Below, piece by piece: positions 22,783-33,341 of a stretch of 64,000 nt of DNA (the stretch's first letter is position 1; every line of letters begins with the position of its first letter). The stretch is from the NCBI RefSeq assembly GCF_030373245.1, contig NZ_JAUCZF010000004.1:62001-126000 (forward strand), in the 5' to 3' direction. Source of the DNA: Hydrogenophaga sp. (lineage in GTDB: Bacteria; Pseudomonadota; Gammaproteobacteria; Burkholderiales; Burkholderiaceae_C). Position numbers and translations under genes: made by a program. Below the pieces are notes generated by a model. That model was not told where the DNA came from. It did not search any database and saw only the letters and a program-made list of their open reading frames with translations.

Positions 22783-23835
22783 ATGAAAACCATTGCTCTT
22801 GGCGCCTCGGCGCTTCGTGTCACCCCGATTTGCCTGGGCACCATGACGTTCGGTGAACAGGTGGATGAATCCCTGGCGCACCAGATCCTCGACCACTCGC
22901 TGGCACGGGGCGTGAACTTCCTCGATACCGCCGAGATGTACGCCGTGCCAGCGCGCGCCGAGACCTGCGGCGCCACCGAAACCATCCTCGGCAACTGGTT
23001 CAAGAAGCATCCGGGGGTGCGCGAGAAGCTTGTGCTGGCGACCAAGGTCGCGGGCCCATCGCGCGGCATGCCATGGATCCGCGGAGAAAACTCTGGACTC
23101 ACCGAGGCCGAGATCGTCAACGCCTGCGAGGCCAGTCTGCGGCGGCTGCAAACCGACGTGATCGATCTCTATCAGATTCACTGGCCAGCGCGCAACGTGC
23201 CGGCCTTTGGCCAGCTCAGTTTTGACCCGAGCAAAGACAAGCCTTGCGCCTCGGTGCACGAGCAGCTTGAAGCCATGCAGAAGCTGGTGAAGGCGGGCAA
23301 AGTTCGCGCCGTCGGCCTGTCCAACGAATCTTCCTATGGCGTGCACGAGTTCGTGCGGCTGGCCGAGCAGCATGGCTTGCCGCGGGTGGACACGATCCAG
23401 AATCCGTATTGCCTGATCAACCGCAGCTATGAAAACGGGCTTGATGAAACCTGCCACCGTTTGAACGTGGGGCTGCTGGCGTATTCGCCGCTCGGCTTTG
23501 GTCTGTTGACCGGCAAGTACGACAGCACCGGCCTGGTCGGCACGCACGGCCGCATGGCGCTGTTTGACAGCATGAAGGCGCAACGCTGGGGTCGGCCCGA
23601 GTCGTTGGCTGCGGCCAAGCGCTACAACGAGCTGGCACGCGCTCATGGGCTCACGCCGTCGCAGCTGGCACTGGCCTTCTGCTACCGCAACCCCAAGGTG
23701 GCCAGCACCATCATCGGTGTGACTTCGCTGGCGCAGCTGGACGAATGCCTGGACGCCTGGGATGTGCAGCTCTCGCCCGAGCTGTTGAAAGCGGTCGATG
23801 CGATCCGGTGGGAGATGCGCGACCCCGCCCAATGA
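22783..23835 (+). CDS. aldo/keto reductase, Tas-like
   Basis: Protein of 350 aa, the length of E. coli Tas (346). The opening ALRVTPICLGTMTFGEQ, then FLDTAEMYAVP with the catalytic Asp and Tyr, and the NADPH-site region GVTSLAQLDECLDAW near the C terminus match the NADP(H)-dependent aldo/keto reductases. The insertion SRGMPWIRGENSGLT is typical of Tas. Substrate unknown. Next gene follows after about 100 bp in the same direction. Confidence 0.92.
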   Translation: MKTIALGASALRVTPICLGTMTFGEQVDESLAHQILDHSLARGVNFLDTAEMYAVPARAETCGATETILGNWFKKHPGVREKLVLATKVAGPSRGMPWIRGENSGLTEAEIVNACEASLRRLQTDVIDLYQIHWPARNVPAFGQLSFDPSKDKPCASVHEQLEAMQKLVKAGKVRAVGLSNESSYGVHEFVRLAEQHGLPRVDTIQNPYCLINRSYENGLDETCHRLNVGLLAYSPLGFGLLTGKYDSTGLVGTHGRMALFDSMKAQRWGRPESLAAAKRYNELARAHGLTPSQLALAFCYRNPKVASTIIGVTSLAQLDECLDAWDVQLSPELLKAVDAIRWEMRDPAQ

Positions 23836-23938
23836 AACAGGGTTATGCCTCAGGCACTGGGTCCGTCGAGCGACAGCGCGTGACTCGCTCCGCCAGCCAC
23901 CCCCCAGCGCTGAAAGTGCGCCAGAGCTTGGAGAAGCC

Positions 23939-24439
23939 TTGAAACGGCGGCGGGAGGAGTCCCATGTATCGGAGACGCCGGCCACTGCCTGGCTCAAGGC
24001 GCAGGGAGTCGTGTTCACTGAGCACCCCTACGACTACCTGGAACGCGGTGGCGCGCAGCACAGCGCGCAGGTCCTTGGGCTGGACCCGTATGCGGTGATC
24101 AAGACATTGGTGATGCAGGACGAGTCAGCAAGACCGCTGGTGGTCCTGATGCATGGCAACCGCAGCGTGTCGACCAAGAACCTGGCGCGCCAGACGGCTG
24201 CCAAATCCATCGAACCCTGCAAGCCCGAGGTGGCGAACCGGCACAGCGGCTACCTGGTCGGTGGCACTTCGCCATTTGGTCTCAGGCGAGAAATGCCGAT
24301 CTGGGTGGAATCGTCGGTGCTGGCGTTGCCGCGCATCTGGATCAACGGCGGGCGCCGCGGCTTTCTGGTGGGGCTTGATCCGGCCTTGCTGAGTGGTGCC
24401 CTGGGTGCGCGGCCAGTGCAGTGCGCGCTGGCAGAATAG
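23939..24439 (+). CDS. ybaK: Cys-tRNA(Pro) deacylase YbaK/EbsC family
   Basis: Protein of 166 aa with the TTG start at 23939, or somewhat longer. It hydrolyses mischarged Cys-tRNA(Pro). Family features are TPATAWLKAQGVVFTEHPYDY, VIKTLVMQ, KSIEPCKPEVANRHSGYLVG with the catalytic Lys region, TSPFG, and INGGRRGFLVGL. No ATG lies in the frame before the conserved region. TTG 23939 has GGAG at 23930-23933. The ATG visible at 23964 is in another frame. Co-directional with plsY downstream. Confidence 0.9.
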   Translation: MKRRREESHVSETPATAWLKAQGVVFTEHPYDYLERGGAQHSAQVLGLDPYAVIKTLVMQDESARPLVVLMHGNRSVSTKNLARQTAAKSIEPCKPEVANRHSGYLVGGTSPFGLRREMPIWVESSVLALPRIWINGGRRGFLVGLDPALLSGALGARPVQCALAE

Positions 24440-24494
24440 GGCGGTGCGTCGCGCGAGCCGCGTCGCCACACCATCACAACAAGAGGAGTCTGCG

Positions 24495-25124
24495 TTGGAA
24501 TTGCTTGCCCCGCTGGTGGCTACCCTGGCCGCCTACCTGATCGGATCGCTGTCTTTCGCGGTACTGGTGAGCCGAGTCATGGGTCTGAACGACCCGCGCA
24601 CCTATGGCAGCAAGAACCCCGGCGCCACCAACGTGCTGCGCTCAGGCAGCAAGCCCGCCGCCATCATTACGCTGCTGCTCGATGCGTTCAAGGGCTGGCT
24701 GCCTGTGGTGGCGGTGAAGTGGTGGGGCGAGGCCTGGGGTCTGGGGGACGGCACGGTGGCGCTGGTCGGGCTGGCGGCGTTCCTGGGCCATCTTTATCCG
24801 GTGTTTTTCCGCTTTCAAGGCGGCAAGGGCGTGGCCACTGCAGCCGGCGTCATTGTCGGTTTCGAGCCCTGGCTCGGGCTGGCCGCGCTGGCCACCTGGG
24901 TCATCATCGCGTTTTTCTTTCGCTACTCGTCGCTGGCCTCGATCGTCACCGCGCTGTTTGCGCCAGCGTTTTACCTGTTTGGCCACCGCGTTGCGTGGGA
25001 CGCGCCCAGTGCCATGGTGGTGAGCCTGGCGGCCATGGGCGTGCTGCTGGTCTGGCGCCACGCCGACAACATCAACCGGCTGCTGGCTGGCAAGGAAAGC
25101 CGCCTGGGAGCGAAAAAATCATGA
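24495..25124 (+). CDS. plsY: glycerol-3-phosphate acyltransferase PlsY (TTG start)
   Basis: Protein of 209 aa, a multi-pass inner-membrane enzyme transferring acyl from acyl-phosphate to glycerol-3-phosphate, the first step of phospholipid synthesis. The three signature loops are visible: GSKNPGATNVLR, FQGGKGVATAAG and RHADNINRLLAGKE. The start is TTG 24495 after AAGAGGAG at 24481-24488; no ATG fits before the first membrane helix. Its stop overlaps the next ATG (25121), indicating coupling. Confidence 0.96.
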   Translation: MELLAPLVATLAAYLIGSLSFAVLVSRVMGLNDPRTYGSKNPGATNVLRSGSKPAAIITLLLDAFKGWLPVVAVKWWGEAWGLGDGTVALVGLAAFLGHLYPVFFRFQGGKGVATAAGVIVGFEPWLGLAALATWVIIAFFFRYSSLASIVTALFAPAFYLFGHRVAWDAPSAMVVSLAAMGVLLVWRHADNINRLLAGKESRLGAKKS

Positions 25125-25477
25125 CGGCAGACATCAGGCGCCACGGCATGGCCACCCGTTACAGCGAAGCCGCGGTGTTCAACGGCATGGTGTTACTCGC
25201 GGGCATGGTGCCCGAGCGGGGCGACACCGACATCCGGGGGCAGACACAGGACGTGCTGGCACAGGTGGCGCAGCGCCTGCAGGAAGCAGGCAGCGACAAG
25301 TCGCGCATCTTGCGGGCCGAAATCTACCTGACCGACATCCGCGACATCGCGGCGATGAACGAAGTCTGGGACGCCTGGGTGGTGCCAGGATCAGCGCCTC
25401 CGCGCGCCACCGTGCAGGCGGCTCTGGCCGATCCGGCGTGGCGGATCGAGATCGTCGTGACTGCTGCGGTGGTCTGA
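25121..25477 (+). CDS. RidA/YjgF-family protein
   Basis: Protein of 118 aa. RidA proteins deaminate reactive enamine/imine intermediates in the cytoplasm as trimers. Family signs are FNGMVLLAGMVPE, QTQDVLAQVAQRLQEAGSDK, ILRAEIYLTDI and the Arg of PPRATVQAALADP, which binds the substrate carboxylate. The terminal EIVVTAAV replaces the more usual VEIE...A. It could be one of the Rid paralogue subgroups rather than RidA itself. ATG overlaps the plsY stop. Confidence 0.88.
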   Translation: MTADIRRHGMATRYSEAAVFNGMVLLAGMVPERGDTDIRGQTQDVLAQVAQRLQEAGSDKSRILRAEIYLTDIRDIAAMNEVWDAWVVPGSAPPRATVQAALADPAWRIEIVVTAAVV

Positions 25478-25488
25478 GCGGATCGCCT

Positions 25489-25558
25489 CGCGCCGCTTCG
25501 CATCACCCGCAGAGGGCAGCGCTGGCGGGCCGGCAGCGCCGGCCCCGCGGCGCCCTGA
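25489..25558 (+). repeat. GC-rich interspersed repeat
   Basis: Shares GCGCTGGCGGGCCGGC and CCGCGGCGCCCTGA with the reverse complement of 26256-26333, and matches 45236-45312 more loosely. It lies just downstream of the retropepsin-like gene, with the inverted partner on the other side of that gene. Confidence 0.6.
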
Positions 25559-25596
25559 GATGAGGCGCCTTGGACTGGCCAGCGCACGACACCACG

Positions 25597-26241
25597 CTAG
25601 CGTTTTTCGAGGGTCAGCTGGTCGTTGACGCGCTGCATCTGGAAGCGCGTCAGAAAACTGTTGCCCAGCAGCACAAATGGCATGGCCTGGGGCAACACGA
25701 TGGCCGCCACGTCGTAGGCCAGTACATCCCCCACCTTCACGCTGGACAGCCGCACGCTGTAGCCGGTGGCATTGCCATTGGCCGTGCTCACGCGCACTGG
25801 CTGGCCTTGTTCGAAGCTGAGGTTGATGCGCCGCGCGTCCGACTCGCTCAGGATGACCTGCGAGGCCCCGGTGTCGACCATGAACTGCACCGCACGACCG
25901 TTGATCTGGCCAGGCGGCATGAAGTGTCCCTGGCCATCGGCGGTGAGCACCACACGCTGGGCACCACCACTCGGCGGCAACACGCGCCCCACGCTCACCG
26001 GCGCATCGCCCACCCGCAAGGTCTGCTTCTGACCGTTGACCTCCACCGTGGCCGACTCACCCTGCGTGGCCAGCAGCTTGACGCCTTGGTGCGACTGCCC
26101 AGGACTCAGAAAACGCGGCGCTGACGCATCGACGGTCAACAAAGCCTTTCCACCGGCGACGCCCGACAGCGCGACCGATTGGGCGTGTGCACCAAAGGGA
26201 ACGAGTGCAGACAGCAGCAAGAGCAAAAGAAGCCTGGGCAT
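25597..26241 (-). CDS. retropepsin-like aspartic protease, exported
   Basis: Protein of 214 aa with a signal peptide (LLLLLLLSALVPFGAHA). The active-site motif is VDTGASQVILSESDARR near residue 135, with the second retropepsin element FVLLGNSFLTRFQ near the end. This matches the bacterial clan AA family of single-domain, dimer-forming aspartic proteases (TIGR02281-like). Periplasmic location is expected; substrate unknown. The gene is flanked by two inverted copies of a GC-rich repeat. Confidence 0.88.
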   Translation of the reverse strand: MPRLLLLLLLSALVPFGAHAQSVALSGVAGGKALLTVDASAPRFLSPGQSHQGVKLLATQGESATVEVNGQKQTLRVGDAPVSVGRVLPPSGGAQRVVLTADGQGHFMPPGQINGRAVQFMVDTGASQVILSESDARRINLSFEQGQPVRVSTANGNATGYSVRLSSVKVGDVLAYDVAAIVLPQAMPFVLLGNSFLTRFQMQRVNDQLTLEKR

Positions 26242-26255
26242 GAGGTGTCTCGATT

Positions 26256-26333
26256 CAGGGCGCCGCGGGTCCGGCTGCGCCGGCCCGCCAGCGCCGCGCC
26301 CTGGGGGTGACGCCGAAGGCGGCGCAGGGGGCG
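26256..26333 (-). repeat. GC-rich interspersed repeat, inverted copy
   Basis: The reverse complement matches 25489-25558 over most of its length. Together they bracket the aspartic protease gene as imperfect inverted repeats about 0.7 kb apart. Confidence 0.6.
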
Positions 26334-26336
26334 TAT

Positions 26337-26822
26337 CTAATCCCTGAAGTTGTCAAACGACAGTGGCAAGTCCTTGAGTTCGCTGCGGATCAACGCCATC
26401 GCCGCCTGCAGATCGTCGCGCTTGGCGCCGGTGACGCGCACCGCATCACCCTGGATGGCGCCCTGCACCTTGAGTTTGCTGGCCTTGAGCGCTTGCTGGA
26501 TCTTCTTCCCGTCTTCGGTGCTGATGCCGTTCTTGACCTTCACCACCTGTTTGACCTTGTCGCCGCCGATCTTCTCGACCTTGCCCACGTCGAGGAACCG
26601 CGCGTCCACGCCGCGTTTGGTCAACTTGTTGCGCAGCACCTCTTCCACCTGCTGGAGCTGGAAATCGGCGTCACCGAACAGCGTGATTTCCTTGTCCTTG
26701 AGCTCGATGCCGGCGCTCGTGCCCTTGAAATCGAAGCGGGTGCCGACCTCGCGGGTCACCTGGTCAACCGCGTTTTTCACTTCGACGAAATCGGCTTCAA
26801 GAACGGTGTCAAAAGAAGGCAT
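26337..26822 (-). CDS. yajQ: YajQ family nucleotide-binding protein
   Basis: Protein of 161 aa, the usual YajQ length. Recognised by [43 protein letters not shown] and the end [10 protein letters not shown]. The fold has two ferredoxin-like domains. A cyclic-di-GMP effector role has been shown for a Xanthomonas member. ATG 26822 is chosen; a TTG two codons earlier is possible. Divergent from murB, with only 39 bp between the start codons. Confidence 0.95.
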   Translation of the reverse strand: MPSFDTVLEADFVEVKNAVDQVTREVGTRFDFKGTSAGIELKDKEITLFGDADFQLQQVEEVLRNKLTKRGVDARFLDVGKVEKIGGDKVKQVVKVKNGISTEDGKKIQQALKASKLKVQGAIQGDAVRVTGAKRDDLQAAMALIRSELKDLPLSFDNFRD

Positions 26823-26861
26823 GGTCAAGGTTCCAGAGGGACTGAATGAGACAATCTAGCC

Positions 26862-27926
26862 ATGTTAGTCGAGAACCAGGTGGCGCTGCAGCCGCACAAC
26901 AGCTTTGGCATTGCCGCGCGTGCCAAAAGGCTCGCGCGCATTCGCCACGTGAGCGATCTGCACGCGCTCATGGCCAGCGAGGAATGGGCGAGTGCGTGCG
27001 CCGAGGCGCCGCCGTTTGTGCTCGGTGGTGGCAGCAACCTGGTGATCACCGGCGACGTCAAGACCCTGGTGCTCAAGGTTGAGATCGCGGGCCGACGCCT
27101 GGTGGCAGAAACCGACAAGGCCTGGGTGGTGGAGGGCGGCGCTGGCGAAAACTGGCACGACTTCGTCACCTGGTCGCTGGACCAGGGCTGGCCCGGGCTG
27201 GAAAACCTGGCCCTGATTCCCGGCTCGGTGGGCGCCTCGCCAGTGCAGAACATCGGCGCCTACGGCGTCGAGCTGCAAGACCGCTTTCACTCGCTGGATG
27301 CGGTCGACCTGTTGACCGGCCAGCTCTTCACGCTGGACGCCGCGCAGTGCGGCTTTGGCTACCGCGATTCGGTGTTCAAGCACGTGCCCAGCGACGCTCG
27401 CAGCTTCGGTCTCGCAGGCCGGGCGTTGATCACCGCTGTGCGTTTTCTGCTGCCCAAGCCGTGGAAGCCAGTGCTGGGTTACGCGGACCTGGATCGCAAG
27501 ATGGTCGAGACCGGTATCGGCGAGCCCAGTGCCCGGCAGATTTACGACTGGGTGGTGGCTATTCGCCGCGCCAAGCTGCCGGATCCAGCCGTGATCGGCA
27601 ACGCTGGCAGCTTCTTCAAGAACCCGACCGTGTCACCCGAGCAGTGCGCCGACATCATCGCGCGCGACCCGAAGGTGGTGCATTACCCCATGGCCGACGG
27701 CAGCATCAAGCTCGCCGCCGGCTGGCTGATCGACGCCTGCGGCTGGAAGGGCAAAAGCGTGGGCAACGCCGCGGTCTACGAAAAGCAGGCGCTGGTGCTG
27801 GTCAACCGCGGCGGGCGCGAGCAACCTTGCACCGGCGGTGAAGTGATGACGCTGGCCAAGGCGATTCAGACCAGTGTGTACGAGCGCTTCGGCATCTTGC
27901 TCGAGCCGGAGCCTGTCGTGATTTGA
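26862..27926 (+). CDS. murB: UDP-N-acetylenolpyruvoylglucosamine reductase
   Basis: Protein of 354 aa, type I MurB as in E. coli. It reduces UDP-GlcNAc-enolpyruvate to UDP-MurNAc using NADPH and FAD in peptidoglycan synthesis. FAD site [11 protein letters not shown], then [20 protein letters not shown], the Tyr-containing insert typical of type [11 protein letters not shown] with the catalytic Ser, and the final Glu in LLEPEPVVI. Shares a short divergent promoter region with yajQ. Confidence 0.97.
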   Translation: MLVENQVALQPHNSFGIAARAKRLARIRHVSDLHALMASEEWASACAEAPPFVLGGGSNLVITGDVKTLVLKVEIAGRRLVAETDKAWVVEGGAGENWHDFVTWSLDQGWPGLENLALIPGSVGASPVQNIGAYGVELQDRFHSLDAVDLLTGQLFTLDAAQCGFGYRDSVFKHVPSDARSFGLAGRALITAVRFLLPKPWKPVLGYADLDRKMVETGIGEPSARQIYDWVVAIRRAKLPDPAVIGNAGSFFKNPTVSPEQCADIIARDPKVVHYPMADGSIKLAAGWLIDACGWKGKSVGNAAVYEKQALVLVNRGGREQPCTGGEVMTLAKAIQTSVYERFGILLEPEPVVI

Positions 27927-28048
27927 TCCATGGCGAGTATGGCTTTACGGAGCTGGTCGCCATACCGATGGGGTGATCGTCATAGGGTGGGGCGGTTTGC
28001 GTCGAGAAATTGTTCTGGTTTGAGCTCGATCATAGGAAGGTGGAAGCG

Positions 28049-28582
28049 ATGTTCCTACGCTATGCAGCTTTGGCTTTGACTCTGTCAATTGTGTTGGGGT
28101 GTGCCTCCGAACATCCACCCGAATACTTCAAACCTCCTCCGCCTGTTGCGCTGCAGGATCCACCGCCTGGTATGTCTGTGGTCTACCTCATTCGGACGCC
28201 GCATGACTCTCAGACTGTTGAAGTGCAAGTTCAAGGAATGAAGCCCTTTGCATTGCCGCCAGAAGCACACACTGTCTTGCTTCTCAAACCCGGTACGTAC
28301 GTCATTCAGGGAACCGCTACCGGCCTCTTCTCGGCTGGCAAACGATCATTCGCTCCTGTGCAACTCCAGACCGTGGCCGATCAGCGAATCTTTCTGTATC
28401 TGTCTGGAATCACAGGGCGAAGTGTTCAGGTATCTGGATTCGTACCCCTCATGGGTGGTGGCGTTATGCCGCTGTTGACCAACTTAATGGATACAGACGC
28501 ACAAACCCGCTCATGGAAAAACTCCTCGGAGCAAGACGCGCAGGGATTTCTCTCAATTACCCGCTACATCCGACCCGACTGA
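28049..28582 (+). CDS. lipoprotein of DUF2846-like type
   Basis: Protein of 177 aa. The lipobox SIVLGCASE is preceded by a basic N terminus. The mature part has a Pro-rich stretch (FKPPPPVALQDPPPG) and then a beta-rich domain with VVYLIRTP and KPGTYVIQG, which resembles DUF2846 lipoproteins. Function unknown. ATG 28049 follows AGGAAGGTG. Base composition is visibly AT-richer than murB and argG beside it, so lateral acquisition is possible. Confidence 0.75.
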   Translation: MFLRYAALALTLSIVLGCASEHPPEYFKPPPPVALQDPPPGMSVVYLIRTPHDSQTVEVQVQGMKPFALPPEAHTVLLLKPGTYVIQGTATGLFSAGKRSFAPVQLQTVADQRIFLYLSGITGRSVQVSGFVPLMGGGVMPLLTNLMDTDAQTRSWKNSSEQDAQGFLSITRYIRPD

Positions 28583-28665
28583 AGGTAAAAAAAGGCGTAG
28601 CGCCGCCGTGTGTGCTAGGAGAGTGAACACGTTGGAAAGCACCGAATTGGTACGCGGGTACGCGC

Positions 28666-28696
28666 AAAAAAAACGGCCCACGGGAGGGCCGTTTTT
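28666..28696. terminator. bidirectional terminator between the lipoprotein gene and argG
   Basis: A 7-bp stem (ACGGCCC at 28673-28679 with GGGCCGT at 28686-28692) and 6-nt loop, with an A run on the left and TTTTT on the right. It can end leftward argG and the rightward lipoprotein gene. Confidence 0.85.
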
Positions 28697-28716
28697 GTTT
28701 GAGAGATCCGAAGTGC

Positions 28717-30409
<1,693 letters not shown>

Positions 30410-30529
30410 GGGGGGGGAGGAGTGTGAAGTGAAGGCAAGAGGTCAAGGCGAATGCGAAGGCGCGATTTTAGGCTGCGGCGCGGCGCCCGGCCCGGCACTT
30501 GCGCGCGCACGGCGCACCCGGTGGCGGGT

Positions 30530-30877
30530 TCAGATGCGCTGCTGCCAGTCGGCAGCGTCGAAGCCGACCGTGATGTCCCCGTTTGACCAGTTCACCACGG
30601 GGCGCTTGATCACGCTGGCATGCGCGAGCAACAGCGCGTGAGCGCTGCGGTTGTCCACCACCGCGCTGCGCGTCGACTCATCGAGCCCGCGCCAGGTTGT
30701 GCCTTTGCGGTTGACCAGCTTCTCCCAGCCGGCCACGGCCAGCCAGCGGGTGAGATCGGTGGCTGGAACCCCCTGCTTCTTGAAATCGTGAAAGTGGTGC
30801 TCGACACCGTTTTCCGTCAGCCAGGCACGGGCCTTCTTCACGGTGTCGCAGTTGGGAATGCCGTAGAGCGTGGTCAT
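30530..30877 (-). CDS. ArsC/YffB-like (Spx superfamily) protein
   Basis: Protein of 115 aa. Opening TLYGIPNCDTVKKARAWL, then HFHDFKKQGVP and KRPVVNWSNGDITVGF, match YffB-type members of the ArsC family, which are thioredoxin-like and probably glutathione-dependent reductases. True arsenate reductase is less likely because the RSP(I/L) arginine motif is absent; KRPV is present instead. ATG 30877 is chosen at the conserved N terminus, since upstream in-frame sequence looks noncoding. Confidence 0.9.
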   Translation of the reverse strand: MTTLYGIPNCDTVKKARAWLTENGVEHHFHDFKKQGVPATDLTRWLAVAGWEKLVNRKGTTWRGLDESTRSAVVDNRSAHALLLAHASVIKRPVVNWSNGDITVGFDAADWQQRI

Positions 30878-30995
30878 GCGTCCATTCTGGCACGACAGGA
30901 CACGGCAATCCGCCGGCCAATGCGGCCGCGCGGGCTCGTCGATCAACGCCAAGGCCCGGCCGATCGGGACGACCGACCGGCCGTGCCCTGCTGTC

Positions 30996-32225
30996 TCAGC
31001 TTTCGAAGCTGATGCGGGTGGCGTTGACGCGAGTGCCACCCGAAGTCAGAGATCCTTTGACTTCGACACGGCGGCCGTTCGTGAGGCTGGCGGCCGCACC
31101 ATCGCGGAATTCGATGCCATTGAGCCAGTCCACCGCCACCACCACGCCGCCGCTGGAGGTGAGCGTGAAGCTGCCGCCGCTGCCGGAGGTGGTGGCGCCA
31201 GACACGGTGCCGTGCAGTTCGAATTCGGTGCCACCGCCGACCGCTCCTGCGCCGTCGTCGTCGGGCTTCACGCTGGTGGCCACGAACACGCCATTGACCA
31301 GCCTGCCTTCAACTTCCACAAACGCGCCCGCCGCAATGCCGATGGTGCCTTCGCGGAAGAGCGCCTGGCTGGCGTCCACAGGCACGTCGTTGACGACGAA
31401 GCTGCTCAGGCTGGTGAAGCTGGTGATGGTGCCTTTGAATTCCACTTCACCACTGAAGCCACTGTAGTCGTCTTCGGGCCTGCGGATGCGTGTCACGGTC
31501 CAGATGGCGGTGCTGGCCGGTCCAGATTGCAGGCGCACCCGGATCAGCGCCCCCACGGCAGGCGTGACACGGATGCGGTCGGCGGGCGTGGTGCTGTAGT
31601 CCATGTTCAGCGAACCGATGCTGAACGTGCGGCTGGTGGCGTTGTGGGCGGTGACCACGCCCTGCAGTTTGTATTCCGAGCTCGAGGATTTGCGCTCGAT
31701 GTAGGTGGCACGGATGCGGTTGGCGGTCGATCCGGCCACACCGTGCACCTCGACGACCGTGTTGATCGTGATCGACCCCAGGCCACTGCTGAACGAGGGG
31801 TCGAAGGCGGTGCTGCTGTCCACCTCAACCGTTTGCCCGAGCACCTCGAAGCTGCTGGTGCCAACGCTGGCCACCGGCCCCACCAGTTCGCTGGTCAGCA
31901 CGATGCGCGAGGCGGTTGAACGCCCGTTGACCACTGGCGAGCCTTGCACCGCCACAACCATGCCGAGCCGGAAGTCTTCGCGGCGGAATGGGCTGTCGTC
32001 GTTACCGATGCTGGCGCTGGAGTCGTCGTAGCGGATGCCGTTGACGATGATGGAGCCAATGCCGGTGATCGGGCCGACCGAAAAGGCGCCGGTGCCGCCG
32101 AGTCCGACGCCAGCGGTGTCGTCACCGCCGCCACCGCAACCGGCCAGGGCTGCAGCGGCCCCGAGCATGGCCAGCAGGCTTTCGCGGCGCGTGAAGCCTG
32201 TGGGAAGTTGGTCAAGCTTGTTCAT
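30996..32225 (-). CDS. DUF5666 lipoprotein
   Basis: Protein of 409 aa. The N terminus combines a Tat motif (FTRRESLLAMLG) with a lipobox (LAGCGGGG). Four or five beta-rich repeats of about 65-75 residues follow, each with a G-x-(I/V)-(T/S)-(S/G)-(F/I)-G opening and a V-E-V-x-G end (GMVVAVQG, TVVEVHGVAG, AFVEVEGRL, RRVEVKGSL), as in DUF5666 proteins. Function unknown. It overlaps the upstream DUF6502 gene by 14 bp, so the two are one transcription unit. Confidence 0.85.
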   Translation of the reverse strand: MNKLDQLPTGFTRRESLLAMLGAAAALAGCGGGGDDTAGVGLGGTGAFSVGPITGIGSIIVNGIRYDDSSASIGNDDSPFRREDFRLGMVVAVQGSPVVNGRSTASRIVLTSELVGPVASVGTSSFEVLGQTVEVDSSTAFDPSFSSGLGSITINTVVEVHGVAGSTANRIRATYIERKSSSSEYKLQGVVTAHNATSRTFSIGSLNMDYSTTPADRIRVTPAVGALIRVRLQSGPASTAIWTVTRIRRPEDDYSGFSGEVEFKGTITSFTSLSSFVVNDVPVDASQALFREGTIGIAAGAFVEVEGRLVNGVFVATSVKPDDDGAGAVGGGTEFELHGTVSGATTSGSGGSFTLTSSGGVVVAVDWLNGIEFRDGAAASLTNGRRVEVKGSLTSGGTRVNATRISFES

Positions 32226-33075
32226 GGGGAGCTCCTTGTTGAGATGAAACGGGTGATGGCATGGGTTCGGTCCAGGAAAAGAACCCGATGCGGATTTGTT
32301 GATTCATGGCGCGGCTGGCCTGGCGGTCCTGCTCAATCAATGCTTCGATCTGGGGCACCAGCGTGTCGAGCAGCTGCTTCCATTCGCGGCTGACCATGTG
32401 GTGCAGCGAACCGATGGACTGCGCTGACAACTCGTCGGCGTGAATGGCCTGTTCGAAGTGCTGCTGACCATCGCCCAGCACGTTGGTGGTGGCGGCGCGC
32501 AGGTGGTCGCCCACGTTCTGCCCAAGAAAGTTCACCATGCGCGCCCAGTCGCCACGAGGCACAAAAGATTCGGCGTTCAGCAGGACCTGGTCGGTGGCCG
32601 GGTCGACCCGCACCAGATTCAGGCGGCACAGTTCCTCCAGCAGCGTCCTGGGACGCACGTCGCGCGTGACCGATTGGGCCAAAGCTTCAAAGCTGGGGGC
32701 GCTGCCCTGTCGCGGCAGGGCCAGGGGACGCTGTTGCTGGTCGCGCAGCGCGGGGTCGGTCAGCCAGCGGGTGAACACTTGCGAAGAGGGTGACGGGCGC
32801 CGAGGGTGCTGGGTGGCCTGGGCTTCCAGCAACCGGGTGATCTCGCGCCGGGTGAGCCCCGTGGCGGCGCTCAGGCGACTGGTGTTGGGCGCAGCGCCCG
32901 AGGTTTCGTGAGCCTGCAGGGCGGCGCGCACGAAGGTCTGACGGATCTGTTCTTCCACCGCTTGGATGGGCAGGCCTCTGGCAACGCACAGCTGTGCCAG
33001 CGGTTCCAGCACGGCGCCGACGGCCGCCATCAGGGCGTCCTGTTCGGTTTGAAGGGCTGTGTTCGCGGTGAGCAT
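32212..33075 (-). CDS. DUF6502-like probable DNA-binding protein
   Basis: Protein of 287 aa. A helix-turn-helix is visible near residues 60-90 (NTSRLSAATGLTRREITRLL), preceded by QAVEEQIRQTFVRAA. A second helical region (REWKQLLDTLVPQIEALIEQ) ends the protein. This pattern fits DUF6502, a family often paired with DUF5666. Start ATG 33075 has a poor ribosome site; GTG or later starts are possible. A 46-bp palindrome 134 bp upstream is a candidate operator for this protein. Confidence 0.75.
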   Translation of the reverse strand: MLTANTALQTEQDALMAAVGAVLEPLAQLCVARGLPIQAVEEQIRQTFVRAALQAHETSGAAPNTSRLSAATGLTRREITRLLEAQATQHPRRPSPSSQVFTRWLTDPALRDQQQRPLALPRQGSAPSFEALAQSVTRDVRPRTLLEELCRLNLVRVDPATDQVLLNAESFVPRGDWARMVNFLGQNVGDHLRAATTNVLGDGQQHFEQAIHADELSAQSIGSLHHMVSREWKQLLDTLVPQIEALIEQDRQASRAMNQQIRIGFFSWTEPMPSPVSSQQGAPHEQA

Positions 33076-33208
33076 GACGGTGGGCTGTTGGACTTGTTGA
33101 TGTGTGTAAAGTGCACACTTGCTGGAAGCTCTCGCACGTCCTGTGCCAGGGTCGGACAAGGCTGTATTTCATTGAAAATCAACGATCTGTAGGTCTTTGG
33201 GCGAATAG

Positions 33209-33254
33209 TTGGGTGGGGCATATGGCCCAATCGTGGGTCATATGCCCCACCCAA
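33209..33254. promoter_or_regulatory. 46-bp near-perfect palindrome, candidate double operator
   Basis: Arms 33209-33229 and 33234-33254 are 21 bp each with a single mismatch and an ATCG centre. Each arm also contains its own dyad, TGGG-n-CATATG-n-CCCA, at 33214-33229 and 33234-33249, with centres 20 bp apart (about two helix turns). It lies between the divergent DUF6502 and folC genes. A pair of repressor sites is the simplest reading. A smaller dyad, GTGTG-7-CACAC, lies at 33102-33118. Confidence 0.7.
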
Positions 33255-33341
33255 AAGCTCCGTTCGCCGACCGTCGAGCGCAGGCTCGGGCCTTGGCGAG
33301 GTCGCGCATGGGCGGCGCGGGCGCAGCCGGATAATCACCGG

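Noticed and set aside
30530..30877. Arsenate reductase
   Set aside because: The family fold is present, but the arginine motif expected in arsenate reductases is not, and no ars genes are nearby.
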